Of a DNA stretch of 26,979 nt, positions 10,101-19,743 are shown piece by piece (the stretch's first letter is position 1; the number at the start of each line of letters is the position of its first letter). Source of the DNA: Actinomortierella ambigua (taxonomy: Eukaryota; Mortierellomycota; Mortierellomycetes; Mortierellales; Mortierellaceae); assembly GCA_016098155.1 (NCBI GenBank), contig JAAAJB010000494.1, forward strand, positions 1-26,979. The letters run 5' to 3'. Both the position numbers and the translations under genes were made by a program. The notes under the pieces were generated by a model. The model worked only from the letters and a program-made list of their open reading frames with translations. It made no database searches and was not told the origin of the DNA.

Positions 10101-13100
10101 AGGGATAGCAGCGACTCTACTCTTGTCACCCAAATGTCTTCCTCGCTCACCCTTCAGTCATCCACTACCAATGGACAGCCTGGAATCCACACAATGCAGA
10201 ATGGCAAGCCGACCAATGGGATAGGCGGTGGTGGTACAGAGGCGAATGGATCTCATGGCAGTAATGGATTCACCAAGCCTTCGACTGTTCCAGAGGCGAA
10301 TGGATCACAATCGACGATACTTGTCACCACTGCGACGGCTGCCGCGGCCGCTGCCACCACCACCCTTCGAAAACTCACGGGCAGCTCAAAGAAGAGTGGC
10401 AACACGAGCAGCATCTCGTACACGTCGTCCCGATCATCATCATCGTCACGTTCGGGCACGTCATCTGAAAATTCGTCCATGACGGAGGCGGCTGAGATCA
10501 CACCTGCGCGGATGACGGTGCCGAGCATCATCAGCGACATCTTTGAGGGCACGTTGGAGAGCCGGGTGCGATGTCTGCAGTGCCACAAGGACTATATCAA
10601 AGAGGACAATTTCTTCGACCTCTCAATACCCGTGGACAAGAAGAGCAAAGCCATCGTGGACGAAGGATTCGGTGATCGGGGCGGAGGTGGGGGGCATGGC
10701 AATAGCAACGGCAGTGGCAGTGGCAGTAGCAAGGAAGGCAAGGAAGGCGTTTTTGGCTCGTTGGTCGATTCTGTCGGAGGATGGCTCAACATGGGCAGCC
10801 GGACGATCAAGCTGCAGGACTGTCTGGCGTCATTCTGTGCGACGGAGGAGCTGACGGGCGAGGATCGGTACCGGTGCACGCAATGTGATGCCTTGAACGA
10901 CTGTCGCAAGACTTTCCGGTTCACACGTCTACCCAACACTCTGTGCATTCAGCTGAAACGGTTCCGGTACGACAGCTACTTTTCGTCCAAGATCAATACC
11001 TATGTCCAATTCCCCATGGAGGATCTCGACATGCGGCCGTACCTCAAATCCGTGGACCCCCAGGAACTCAAGCACACAAAATATGACCTTTATGCCATGG
11101 TGCGACATCGTGGCGTCCTTGGTGGTAAGTCTTTATGTTCATATGGATGTGGCCAACAAGTTTGACTAATGAAGGAAAATCAGGAAATCAGATCGCTGAC
11201 ATATTTTTTTGTCCATCATCAGGCGGTCATTACATTGGATATGCGCGACATCCGATAGATGGTCAGTGGTACGAATACGATGACACTGTAAGTATCTTTG
11301 GGAGGCAGGCACGAATTAAGGTGTCTAAATATCCGCAGTGATAATTTTCCTCTCTAACGCAATACATCTTTTTGGGCTAGTATGTCACCAAAAAATCGGC
11401 CTCGGAGATCAGCAAAATGGAGGCGTACATCTTGTTCTACCGACGCAAGATGCCAGAACGCGAGGAGGAACGGGCAAGGATCGCCAAATTTATGACCAAA
11501 CCATTGATGCAGATCTACGACAAGGGGCTTCTCGTGTACATTTCGCGTCTGTGGTACTGTCGTTGGCTGCACCTTCTCAACGTAAGTCCTATCCACCCCC
11601 TCCTAATATTGTTCATATCCCTTTTTTTCATGCACGCTCTGTCACACGTATAGCAGTGGGAGGGGAGAAGTAGGGGCTTACGTGAAGGAATTGCTGCTCA
11701 TGGATCCTGAAATGACTAACTAGTTTCCTAACGTGTCCTTGTTGTGCTACGAAAACATAAAAGCCCGGTCCTATAAGCAATCGTGACTTTCTCTGTCCAC
11801 ATGGCGGTAAGTTGATCCACCTCTAGGATACCAATGGCCCATGAGCTCCAAAGAAAAAGAAAGAGATGGCCTCTTTTGTGTCACATTCCTTGTCCGGCCT
11901 TTACTCGATGCTGTGGAGCAAAAAAAATAAAAAAAAAAAACGATGCAGACAACAGAGCCTTCAAAGCCCGTTACGTTACCTTTTACATCGTTTAAGGTTT
12001 TTATGATGGATGTTGGAGGATGTTTCCATGGTGGTTGCTAATGTGACAGTTGTATGTCTTTTTTTACTTTCTTTTGCATGTATACATGTCCATTCAGGCA
12101 TCAATGTGGTCACGACACGCAACGTACAGGGCATGGTTATGCCGATCCCGAGGAACGCATGGAATGCCCTTGTAGAACAGTATGGTACGGATGGCAGCCC
12201 TGTTATCCCAATGGGTACTCTGGAAGACGAAAGTCAGATGGCATGTGCTATCTGTGAGGTATGGACGACTCTTCCCCCCCCCCCGGTTCTGTCAAACTTA
12301 CCCCCATCCGTCCTCTCCCTGCGCGCCCATCTCGTTATGTTTGTTTATTTCTTACTCTATTTTGTGTTGCATTGTTGTACAACCAAAGACTTTGGCTTGG
12401 AAGAAATGAACATCGCATCCACGATGGACCAGAGAATATACCGAAAGTTCTAACGCAGTTTTTTTTTGGTTCTTTTTTTAAACCTCTCATTCGTTCGACG
12501 TTTGATTGCGATGGGTCGATTTTTTTTTCTGTTTTGTAGAAGGAAGAGTATGAACTAGACGAAAGGAGGAAACGTGAGGATGCCGATGTCTCTGAAATGG
12601 ACTCTATTGTCATTGGCAATGGAGAGCTCTGGTTCCTCATCGGGGCAGACTGGCTCAAGGAGTGGCACGCTTTCAAGGCGGGAGGTAAGACAATTCAGAG
12701 AGAGAAAGAGAGAGAGCTTTGTGAGCATTTTTTTTTTTCGCTCAACCGACTGTAGAAAGCAAACCACGGTGTTATTCTTGTTGGGAGAAAGATGTTGCTC
12801 TTTCTGTTTACCATGTTCGTTTTTGGCGGGTTTCTTGAGCGTCCTCGCCGCCCCCAACCCCCTTCCGTTCCGAACAACCCCCACCCCCCTTTGAGCGTTT
12901 TGAAAGTCATCTCAAAATATGGCTAACATGGGCCTGTCTTCTTTGTCTTGGCAATTCATTTAGACCGACCGCCAGGGCCCATTCGGAACTCGCAGTTTCT
13001 CAAGGACAATGGTCAAGCGAGAGCAGGCATGAAGCGAGGTAAGAGAGAGAGAGAGAAAGAAAGATAGGTGATTAGAGGAAATGATTGCCATTTTTGAACT

Positions 13101-13703
13101 CAGCGCTCCTTCCCTAGTTTGGAAGTGAAAGAATAATCAGGTACGGTTGATGCTGGGTCTAACTCGTATGAATGGGCCTCTCTTTTTTTAAAAAAATTGG
13201 GCTGGTTGTTTGCTATCTAGGTATCGACTACCGTGGTATCAATCGCCGAGTGTGGAGGTATCTCCATGGCATCTACGGTGGAGGTCCAGAGTTTTGTCGA
13301 GGTAGGAAAGACTTGTCCCTTCCCCTCTTTTTCTTCTTCGGTTCATCTCACGAGCCCACGTACTCCCTAATCCTGCGAGATCTTTTTTTTTTCTGTGCTG
13401 TGGGATGATTGACCAGACGATACTCAACAACGTGGGAGGGGGGGTATGCTCCTATTTTTTTTTCTTCTTTTTCTGTCTCTCTGTCTCTCCTTAGCCGCAC
13501 TGGATCTATATGCCCCTGCGCCCAACATGGTAGCGAATGGGGTTGCAAAGAAAGCGGGTGACCTTGGACAACAACAACAGCAGCAGCAGCAGTATCAACA
13601 GCAGCATCAACAACATCATCATCAACATCAACACCAACAACAACCCCCTGCAGGCAACCGTCGAAACAGCCGACAGGCGGTCTTGCCTCCGCATCGGCAG
13701 TAG
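7109..13703 (+). CDS. USP20/USP33-like ubiquitin carboxyl-terminal hydrolase, 14 exons, 941 residues
   Basis: Exons: 7109-7204, 8246-8320, 8591-8665, 8816-8859, 9327-9438, 9681-11124, 11223-11287, 11381-11581, 11764-11806, 12098-12258, 12540-12684, 12964-13038, 13221-13301, 13495-13703. The start at 7109 has an in-frame TGA directly before it. Exons 1-5 build a ZnF-UBP domain (about residues 10-112: CEH, CDHC, LWVCLE, SSHMGQHCKSLHK, YCYRC). The peptidase Cys box GLKNLGNTCYMN puts the nucleophile at C165; the zinc ribbon is C432/C435 and C533/C536; the His box GGHYIGY puts H618 just before WYEYDD. Two DUSP domains follow (about 686-775 and 795-875; PGPISN, PPGPIRNSQF, DYRGINRRVW). A Gln/His tail closes the protein. 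This order matches vertebrate USP20/USP33, cysteine proteases that remove ubiquitin from substrates. Two low-complexity inserts (about 270-420 and 465-500) interrupt the core. The 5/6 exon junction is least certain: an alternative donor at 9432 exists. Confidence 0.88.
7205..8245 (+). repeat. Long first intron of USP gene with GA and GGT microsatellites
   Basis: At 1041 nt this is far longer than the other introns in the window. It carries a GA/AG-rich tract around 7420-7465, C/T-rich stretches, G- and C-runs, and a GGT repeat around 7808-7840. Long frames on both strands are simple-sequence translations. I see no exon with domain content. Its size and position directly after the first coding exon would suit an intronic enhancer or alternative promoter, but nothing in the sequence proves that. 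Confidence 0.5.
13560..13656 (+). repeat. CAA/CAG/CAT repeat encoding the Gln/His C-terminal tail
   Basis: Lies in the last exon of the USP gene. Glutamine codons are interrupted by Tyr and then His codons, giving a Gln/His-rich tail after the second DUSP domain, followed by a short basic end before the TAG at 13701-13703. Confidence 0.8.
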
Positions 13704-14758
13704 TCGATAGTGATATGTACACTGCAGAAACCAGACACAATGTCTAATAAGAAGATGCATTTCATGAGCGAGATGTCGCCTCCGCCCCCGATCATCCATC
13801 TCAAAGAAGGATAAGGGCGGAGGAAAGTGTAGATTGCTGCTCTTATTCTTTTCACTAGCGTGAGTGTGTGAGACGTGCGAGAGCGAGGAAGGAAGGAAGG
13901 AAGGAAGGAAGGCCGGACCGGGTGCTGACTCTCAGACCTCCCCAGCACCAGGCACCAGCACCAGCACCAGCAGCACACAGACGGAAATGGGCATGCTAGC
14001 ATTAGAGTGTTGTTGTTGCACAGATGTGTCGAGTATGTGTTGTTGTGTTACCGCACACCCATCCATCTTCCCATTTTCCCTTCAACGGCCCCCTCACCCC
14101 CCAGGCCAAAGGGAAAGAACAAATTGCTCCCTGTTTTTTTTTTCTCCCCTTTTCCCTACTTTCCTTTCTTTGGTCCGTCCGAGTGTTATTAGGGTTCGTG
14201 TTTGTTCGCATCATCCCTTTTTCTCCATCCACCAAAGAATCCCATTGCATCTCTTTTTCTTTCTCTTCTCTTTCTTTCTTCTTCCTCATCTCCCCCCCTT
14301 TCCTGTCAGCACCCTATTTTTTTGTTTGCTGTGTGTACCTGTCTATCGTTCTATCCTTCCGTCTACTTTCTCTCTCCCCTTCCTCCACAACACGCACCCC
14401 ATTCCTGGTCGGCTCATTCAAGTCTATTCATTCTCACTCTTCTACAAACAGACGCCCCTTCTTCCTCTCTCCCCCTATCCCTTGTTCCATCCTATCCCCC
14501 TTCTTTCCTTGCCTTTCCTTTCCTTTTCTTCCTTCTCCCTTTCTCTCTCGAGTGTAGGTTCCCTTGTCCTTTTTTGTCCCTTTCTCTTTCCTCGAGGAGA
14601 CAGTTGTTCTGTTGGTATATTGCTGAGACACACTGTCTGAGCGGACATCCCTTCTTTTTCTCTCTCTCTCTCTTTCTCTCTCTCTCTAACTCCAACCTAC
14701 TTTCATTCTACCTCCAGAACCCCACCCGTTCTAGTTTCATTTCAACTTTACAACCACC
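13704..14758. promoter_or_regulatory. Intergenic C/T-rich region with GGAA microsatellite; promoter of the ADF-PH gene
   Basis: It includes a GGAA tetranucleotide repeat (about 13887-13911), an ACCAGC hexamer-type repeat near 13948-13970 and then about 700 nt of strongly pyrimidine-biased sequence up to the ATG at 14759. Open frames of up to 258 codons here are Phe/Ser/Pro/Leu-rich and reflect base bias. No RNA gene or domain is recognisable. Confidence 0.5.
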
Positions 14759-17203
14759 ATGTCGTGCGACCTGACTGATCCCGCCATCCTCGAGGCCTAC
14801 CAGGAGATCATCTCTGGCACACCCGTCAACTGGTAAGGGAACCATGGACACCTACGCTCTCCTTGTCTCTCTCTCTCCCCCTGTCCCTACTTCACTACAC
14901 TCGCATTGTGTTTGGTAGTCAACTCTGTGTTAACAGAGATAGAGAGGGGAAAATCTTATATAGAAACAGAGCATTAACACGCCAATTTATTTTATCACCG
15001 ACCTTTCGTTCCCCCTTTCTTCCCCCTTGATAGGCTGATTCTTGGCTACCATGATACCCGCGACAAGATTTCGCTGTACTCCAAGGGCACTGAGGGTCTT
15101 GAAGAGCTCAAGTCCAACCTGCGAGAGGAGGTCCTGTACGGCTTTGTCAGGATCGAGGACCGCTTTGCTCTGCTCGCCTATGTCTCGGACCAAGTCAGGT
15201 AAAGAATACAAGACACACAACCACCACCACCACCATGGTGCAAAACAAGGCCTGAGAGCACTTTGGCACCACACCACTACGTTATTTTTTTTTATGGTTC
15301 TCAGTTCTCGGCTCTCAATATTTTTCTTCTCCTCTTGAGATGAGCAAAGAGGAGGAGTAGACTCTCCCACCTGGACTCCTCTCTCTCCAACTGAGAGAGG
15401 AGAAGTAAGAGGAGTAACAGAGGGTGTGCTTTTTTCGTCTAGTGGTGGGGGGAGGGGGGCAAAAAGAGGGTGCAGTGACTTTTTTTTTCCTTCACATTAT
15501 GCATAGAGACAAACCGGCAGCACATGGAATGTTACCCTGGCAGGAGACGAATAGAAGACAGACAGAAGAAAATGGCGCAAGGAGTGCAGAACTACGACAA
15601 CCAGTCATTGTGCTGCGTCTCCACTAGCGGCTCTACTTTTGAAAGGGAGGGACAGGCTAGCTTGAGTGACGGACAAGGGACAAAAGGGGACAACAGGGGA
15701 TAGACAACAGGGGACAGCTGGGCAGGGAACCACTAGGATTTTTTTATTAGCTGCCAGCGCTCTGTGCGACTTGTCTTTTTTTTTGCCGTTCAGACGGGAT
15801 ATTTTGTGTTTGTGTATTCCTTTGCACCACCATGCAATATTCGGCGGCAAACCCATCCCACAAAAACGACAAGGAAGGGGGGGACCTCCACTTCCTTGCC
15901 CTTCTTTTTCTTGCCCCCACCCCCGTCTTTACTACTTGCCTCAATCAACAGCCGAAAGCAATGTTCCCATCATACTAACAAACACCGCCTCTTTTCTACT
16001 CGTCTCAACTTGAAAATACTTTTTTTTTTCCTTTGACCTTGTCCTCGCGCTTACCTACTTCCAGTGGTCTCCGTCGTGGTAAGTTGCAAACATGAGAATG
16101 CTGTATTTCTTCGCGCACCAAGCAAACAAACAAACAAAACAAACAAACAAAATAGCCTAACCTCCTCTTCTTCCTCCTCTCTTTCCCCCTGCTCCCTCCG
16201 TCCTTTTTCCTCCTTCTCCTTGTCCTAACTAGCTCGTGCACTCGTCCATGGAAAGGCAGTCGGCGCCCTGTTCAAACAAAGCCATGCGCAAATCAACTCG
16301 TCCTCGCTCGCAGAGCTGTCTGAGGACCGTGTCCGCGCCCGTCTGGGTCTGATTGAAGGCCCTCCTACACCAGACCCCTCGGGTTCGCCCAACATGCCAT
16401 CTTCCCCAACACCTCCCACGGCAGCGCCTCGCCCCGTCACTCCCATCTCGCCTGCGACGCCCAACCAATACGCCAACATGCCTGGTACGCCCGTGGCGGA
16501 GATTGACAACCCTGCTGTTGCTGCTGCTGCTGCTACAGCTCAGCTCCCTTCGCCCATTGTGGCAAACTCGACGTCGTCCGTTCCCGGTTCACCCTCGATG
16601 CGACCATCGTCACCGGGCTCACCTGGCAGCCCCATGCAGACGCACCCGACGCGCACGCGTACGGAGCGGCAAAAGGAGATTGAGGCCGCGGAGCGTCGGG
16701 CGCGGGAGGAGATGGAGCGACAGCGACAGGCGGAGATGGTGAAGCGACAGCGGGAGACGCAGGAGCGGGAGCAACGAGAGCAAGAGTTGATGGCGCACAA
16801 GCAGGCGTTGGAGTTGGAGCGGCGTCGTAAGGAGGAGACGGACCGAGTGGCGCGAGAGGCGATGAAGAAGCAGCTGATGGAGATGGAGAGGATGCGAGGC
16901 GCCGGACTGTCGGGGTATGTGACGATTCAGAACGCGGGTTCGCCGTTTTGGAAGCGTCGGTTCTATGCGATGCGCGGACAGGTGCTGTCGTTGTACCGGG
17001 ATGAGAATGATCGGGCACCGGTGGCGGAGATGCATTTGGGAGGTCAGGTCGCTCATATCCAGGATGCGTCGCTGGAGGTGCTCATTCCGCATAGCTTTGC
17101 TGTCGATATGCACTCTGGAGAGACACATTACTTCTTTAGCGATACCGCCAAGGACAAGGAGCTTGCGATTGCTGGCTTCATGAAGTGCAATGAGTCGGCG
17201 TAA
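14759..17203 (+). CDS. ADF-H (cofilin/coactosin-type) + coiled coil + PH domain protein, 407 residues
   Basis: Four exons, 14759-14832, 15034-15198, 16065-16078 and 16233-17203, keep the frame throughout; donors are GTAAGG, GTAAAG and GTAAGT. Residues 5 to about 120 form an ADF-homology fold (AILEAYQEIISG, WLILGYHD, LEELKSNLREEVLYGFVRIE, FALLAYVSDQVSGLRRARAL), most like coactosin and the Abp1/drebrin type, which bind F-actin without the strong severing of cofilin. Residues about 125-225 are Pro/Ser-rich. Residues about 226-305 are a Glu/Arg/Gln-rich single helix or coiled coil. Residues about 308-405 read as a PH domain (SGYVTIQN, FWKRRFYAMRGQVLSLY, conserved basic KRR after the first strand, C-terminal helix), which would bind membrane phosphoinositides or proteins. 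The likely role is linking cortical actin to membrane; that is inference from domains. Confidence 0.82.
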
Positions 17204-17938
17204 ACTACCACCACAACAACAACAGCAACAAGAAAAGAAAAAAAGAAATGCCTTCCTACTCCTTTCGCTACCACCACCCCACCCCTCCTGTTTGTATTGC
17301 TTTTTATCTTTATATTGGCACACACTCATCATGTTGTATCTCCCGTCAACATCCCCCCTCAACAATGCAACCTCAAGGAAAGAAAAAAAAAAAGAAAAAA
17401 AAACACTCAACTCCTCTTCCTCTCATCGCCAAAAAAATAATGACACGATTGTTGGATACTGCTAGCTAGCTACATTTTGAATTATACCTCTCTTTATTAG
17501 TTTAAATGCTTGAATTTAAGACGATGGTGGGCTAGAGGCCTTTTGATGCAGAGACAGGGAACTCTTTTAAATATTCTGGATGCGAATAGATGCCGAACAT
17601 GTCCCATCCGATCAATCAACCAAGTAGGCTGCACTTGGGCGAACACTCAAGTCAATGGAGACGAGAAGAGTGTGGGCCTAGCTGCAATCGTATGTCCATG
17701 GTTGGTTCATTTGTCTCTTACTTGCAGCTGGGCTTGTTACCTTTCCTGGACACAGCCTCTCGAGTCCCTCAAACTATGCTCGTCGTGGGAGCAGAGGTTA
17801 GCGACACGAAGAAACCAAACTCGTATACCTATGTAATATGTAGTAAGTGACCCTCACCGCATGTATGGACCACAGGTAACCCCAAAGCTGGCTCCTCTCG
17901 CCGGTACCACCCCCAAACCGTAGCTGAGACTAACATTT

Positions 17939-18460
17939 GTGGTGGTGGTGAAGGGGGGGGGGTTGCTTGTCCAAAGATATAAAAGAAAAATCATGTTCGT
18001 GTGCCAAATTGCCACTTTGAAATTGACAACATCAACAGCGGCAGCAGTAGCAGCAGCCAAAATCACTCGCGAACTATTGGCCAGATTGGCGGAGATCAAC
18101 ATGTGGCGTCCCCGTTGCCGGTCTACCACAGGAAGATTTGGCGAGAAAACTCTGTCGCGACTCGCGCATCCGCGACCTAGTTGTGCTTGGGCCGGGGCGT
18201 GTCAAAACTCACTCTTGACGCTTGATAGAGGGGAGGGGGAGCTTATGATCTGGGTGGTCCAAGAGCCAATTACGTATCGGGCGATGGGTCAGTCACTTTT
18301 GGAGAGTCTATTCGCGAAGTTTGCCGCCCACAAATACTCGTACCCGGGTCGAGGTTGTCCTGTGGATAGACCCTCTTCCAGTTTTGTTCAGAAAGCTCTA
18401 CTCTCCAACATGCAAGCTGTGGATATGTCTCCAATGTCGAAACCATGTTCTAAAGCCTAA
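17939..18460 (+). other. Unassigned 173-codon open frame
   Basis: This is the longest frame in the gene-poor region, open from an ATG at 17939 to a TAA ending at 18460. The predicted peptide has an Ala-rich stretch near residues 33-42 and no signal peptide or domain I know. It overlaps a minus-strand frame of 91 codons (18129-17854). It may be a lineage-specific gene, a decayed gene or chance. Confidence 0.2.
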
Positions 18461-19324
18461 AGGAGACTGAGCTCGCGAAAACTCATCTTGTAGCATGATC
18501 TCGAGGTACGAGGTCAAGGAGCTGTTTTCTTTGCCACGGGATGCGTTGTGGGATATCAACCCGTGCGGGCCGGTGCCCTTTTGATGAAGGTCCATTGTTT
18601 TAAGAGGATGAAGTGCGAGATTTAGCGCTGAATTATCGTGGCTGTGAGGTCGGCCTTCGGTGCGCAACCTCGGATACCCTCAAAAGACCGCGACACCAAC
18701 AGCCAAAGCCGAAGCGTGCGGTCACCACGGCCTGAGCAGGACAACACTTCTCTCTCTCGCTTTCTCGCTTTCCCTCTTTCTCTCCTTCTTTCTTTCTTAA
18801 TTGCAGTCTCATGACAAGTGGTATGGGAGACCTCACTCCTTCGATGCTTGTCTTTCTGTTTTTACCATCTTGTCAGTAATGCAATTAGCACGCGTGAAAA
18901 CACGGCTCAGACACACCCCAATCTCATGCAACTTCGGCTGGCCTTGATGGCAGATCCTTTCAACCCCAAATTGCCCTCTGCAGGTTGCCGACAAGCACCT
19001 GGTGTACTGTAGACACCTATCGCGCTTACGTCTCCTGTACAATATAGATACTGAAGCATGACATCGTGGATGGACTCCGATATGCACCACTAGGTATTAC
19101 GCAGCACCATCAAAATGGCGTTGTGATGTAACACCCTTGATGGATGGTGTCAAACGAAGGGATGTCCCTATTTTTGTCATGGGTACACATTCTTCGGAGA
19201 CTGAGTAGGATGCGGGGTTTCCCTCTCCTTAAGTTAACCCCCCTGGTAAAGTCGAGTAGTCTGATCAAACATGAGTGGCCGATGGGTTCCATTCCCTACT
19301 GTTGATCCACCCCTTCTTTTTCCT

Positions 19325-19455
19325 CTCTTGTGATAAATAAGAGAATCACTTTTTTCTTCTTCTTCTTTCTTTCATCTCTAGCTACCTTTTCTACTTCACG
19401 AATCATTTCTCCACCCTTCAGTCCCCAAAAGAGTCGTCCTGCAAAGATTTGCAAA
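19325..19455 (+). promoter_or_regulatory. Core promoter / 5'UTR of the secreted-protein gene
   Basis: An ATAAATA-type TATA-like element at about 19333-19339 precedes a C/T-rich initiator-like tract (about 19348-19380), and the first ATG follows at 19456 in the context AAAATGT. There is no earlier in-frame ATG; the frame opens upstream only with GTG. Confidence 0.4.
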
Positions 19456-19743
19456 ATGTACAATCGGCCTTTCCATCGCATTACCACCATCGTTGCCGTC
19501 GCCGTCGTCGCCTTGGCGTTCTCTGGGATCCTGGCTGCGCCGGCGCCTCAAGGTGAAGCCAAACCTGACCTGGCTACCTGCCTGAGAGGCTGCGAAAGTG
19601 AATACGATAATGCTCCGACAGAATGCGAGGAGGGCGCCAAAGATCCACAAGGCAGACCACTCTATGAGTGCATGGAAAATGCGAAAGTCATCAAGGAGTT
19701 CTGCGAGTCTGATTGCAATTCCGACCATAGTAAGGGCCAGTAG
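19456..19743 (+). CDS. Small secreted cysteine-rich protein (95 residues)
   Basis: A single-exon gene from ATG 19456 to TAG 19741-19743. The N-terminus has basic residues and then a hydrophobic stretch of Ile/Val/Ala/Leu (about residues 9-29) ending in Leu-Ala-Ala, a typical signal peptide; cleavage is likely before or within APAPQ, leaving about 65 residues. The mature part is acidic and has exactly six cysteines in the spacing C-x3-C-x10-C-x14-C-x10-C-x3-C, symmetric about its centre. Two C-x3-C motifs in predicted helices suggest a disulfide-clamped helical bundle. No N-linked site or GPI signal is visible. The size, secretion signal and Cys content are those of fungal small secreted proteins, a class that includes effectors and antimicrobial or wall proteins, but no family is recognised and no function is claimed. 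Confidence 0.75.
   Translation: MYNRPFHRITTIVAVAVVALAFSGILAAPAPQGEAKPDLATCLRGCESEYDNAPTECEEGAKDPQGRPLYECMENAKVIKEFCESDCNSDHSKGQ

Larger units (their letters stand above)
17204..19455. other. Gene-poor region between ADF-PH gene and secreted protein gene
   Basis: The first 250 nt are the 3' flank of the ADF-PH gene (CAA repeats, A-runs). From about 17500 to 18700 composition becomes balanced and several frames of 85-173 codons occur, the longest at 17939-18460 (+). Neighbouring frames on both strands are equally open and none shows a known domain, a good start context or paired splice signals, so I do not call a gene. A C/T-rich block at 18745-18800 and another at 19310-19385 follow. Confidence 0.4.

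Noticed and set aside
13864..14774. Frames of 258, 190 and 177 codons before the ADF-PH gene
   Set aside because: Low-complexity translation of pyrimidine-rich DNA, open in several frames at once.
16619..17410. 263-codon minus-strand frame
   Set aside because: Antisense to the coiled-coil and PH exon of the ADF-PH gene; Leu/Arg-rich shadow of GAG/CGG codons.
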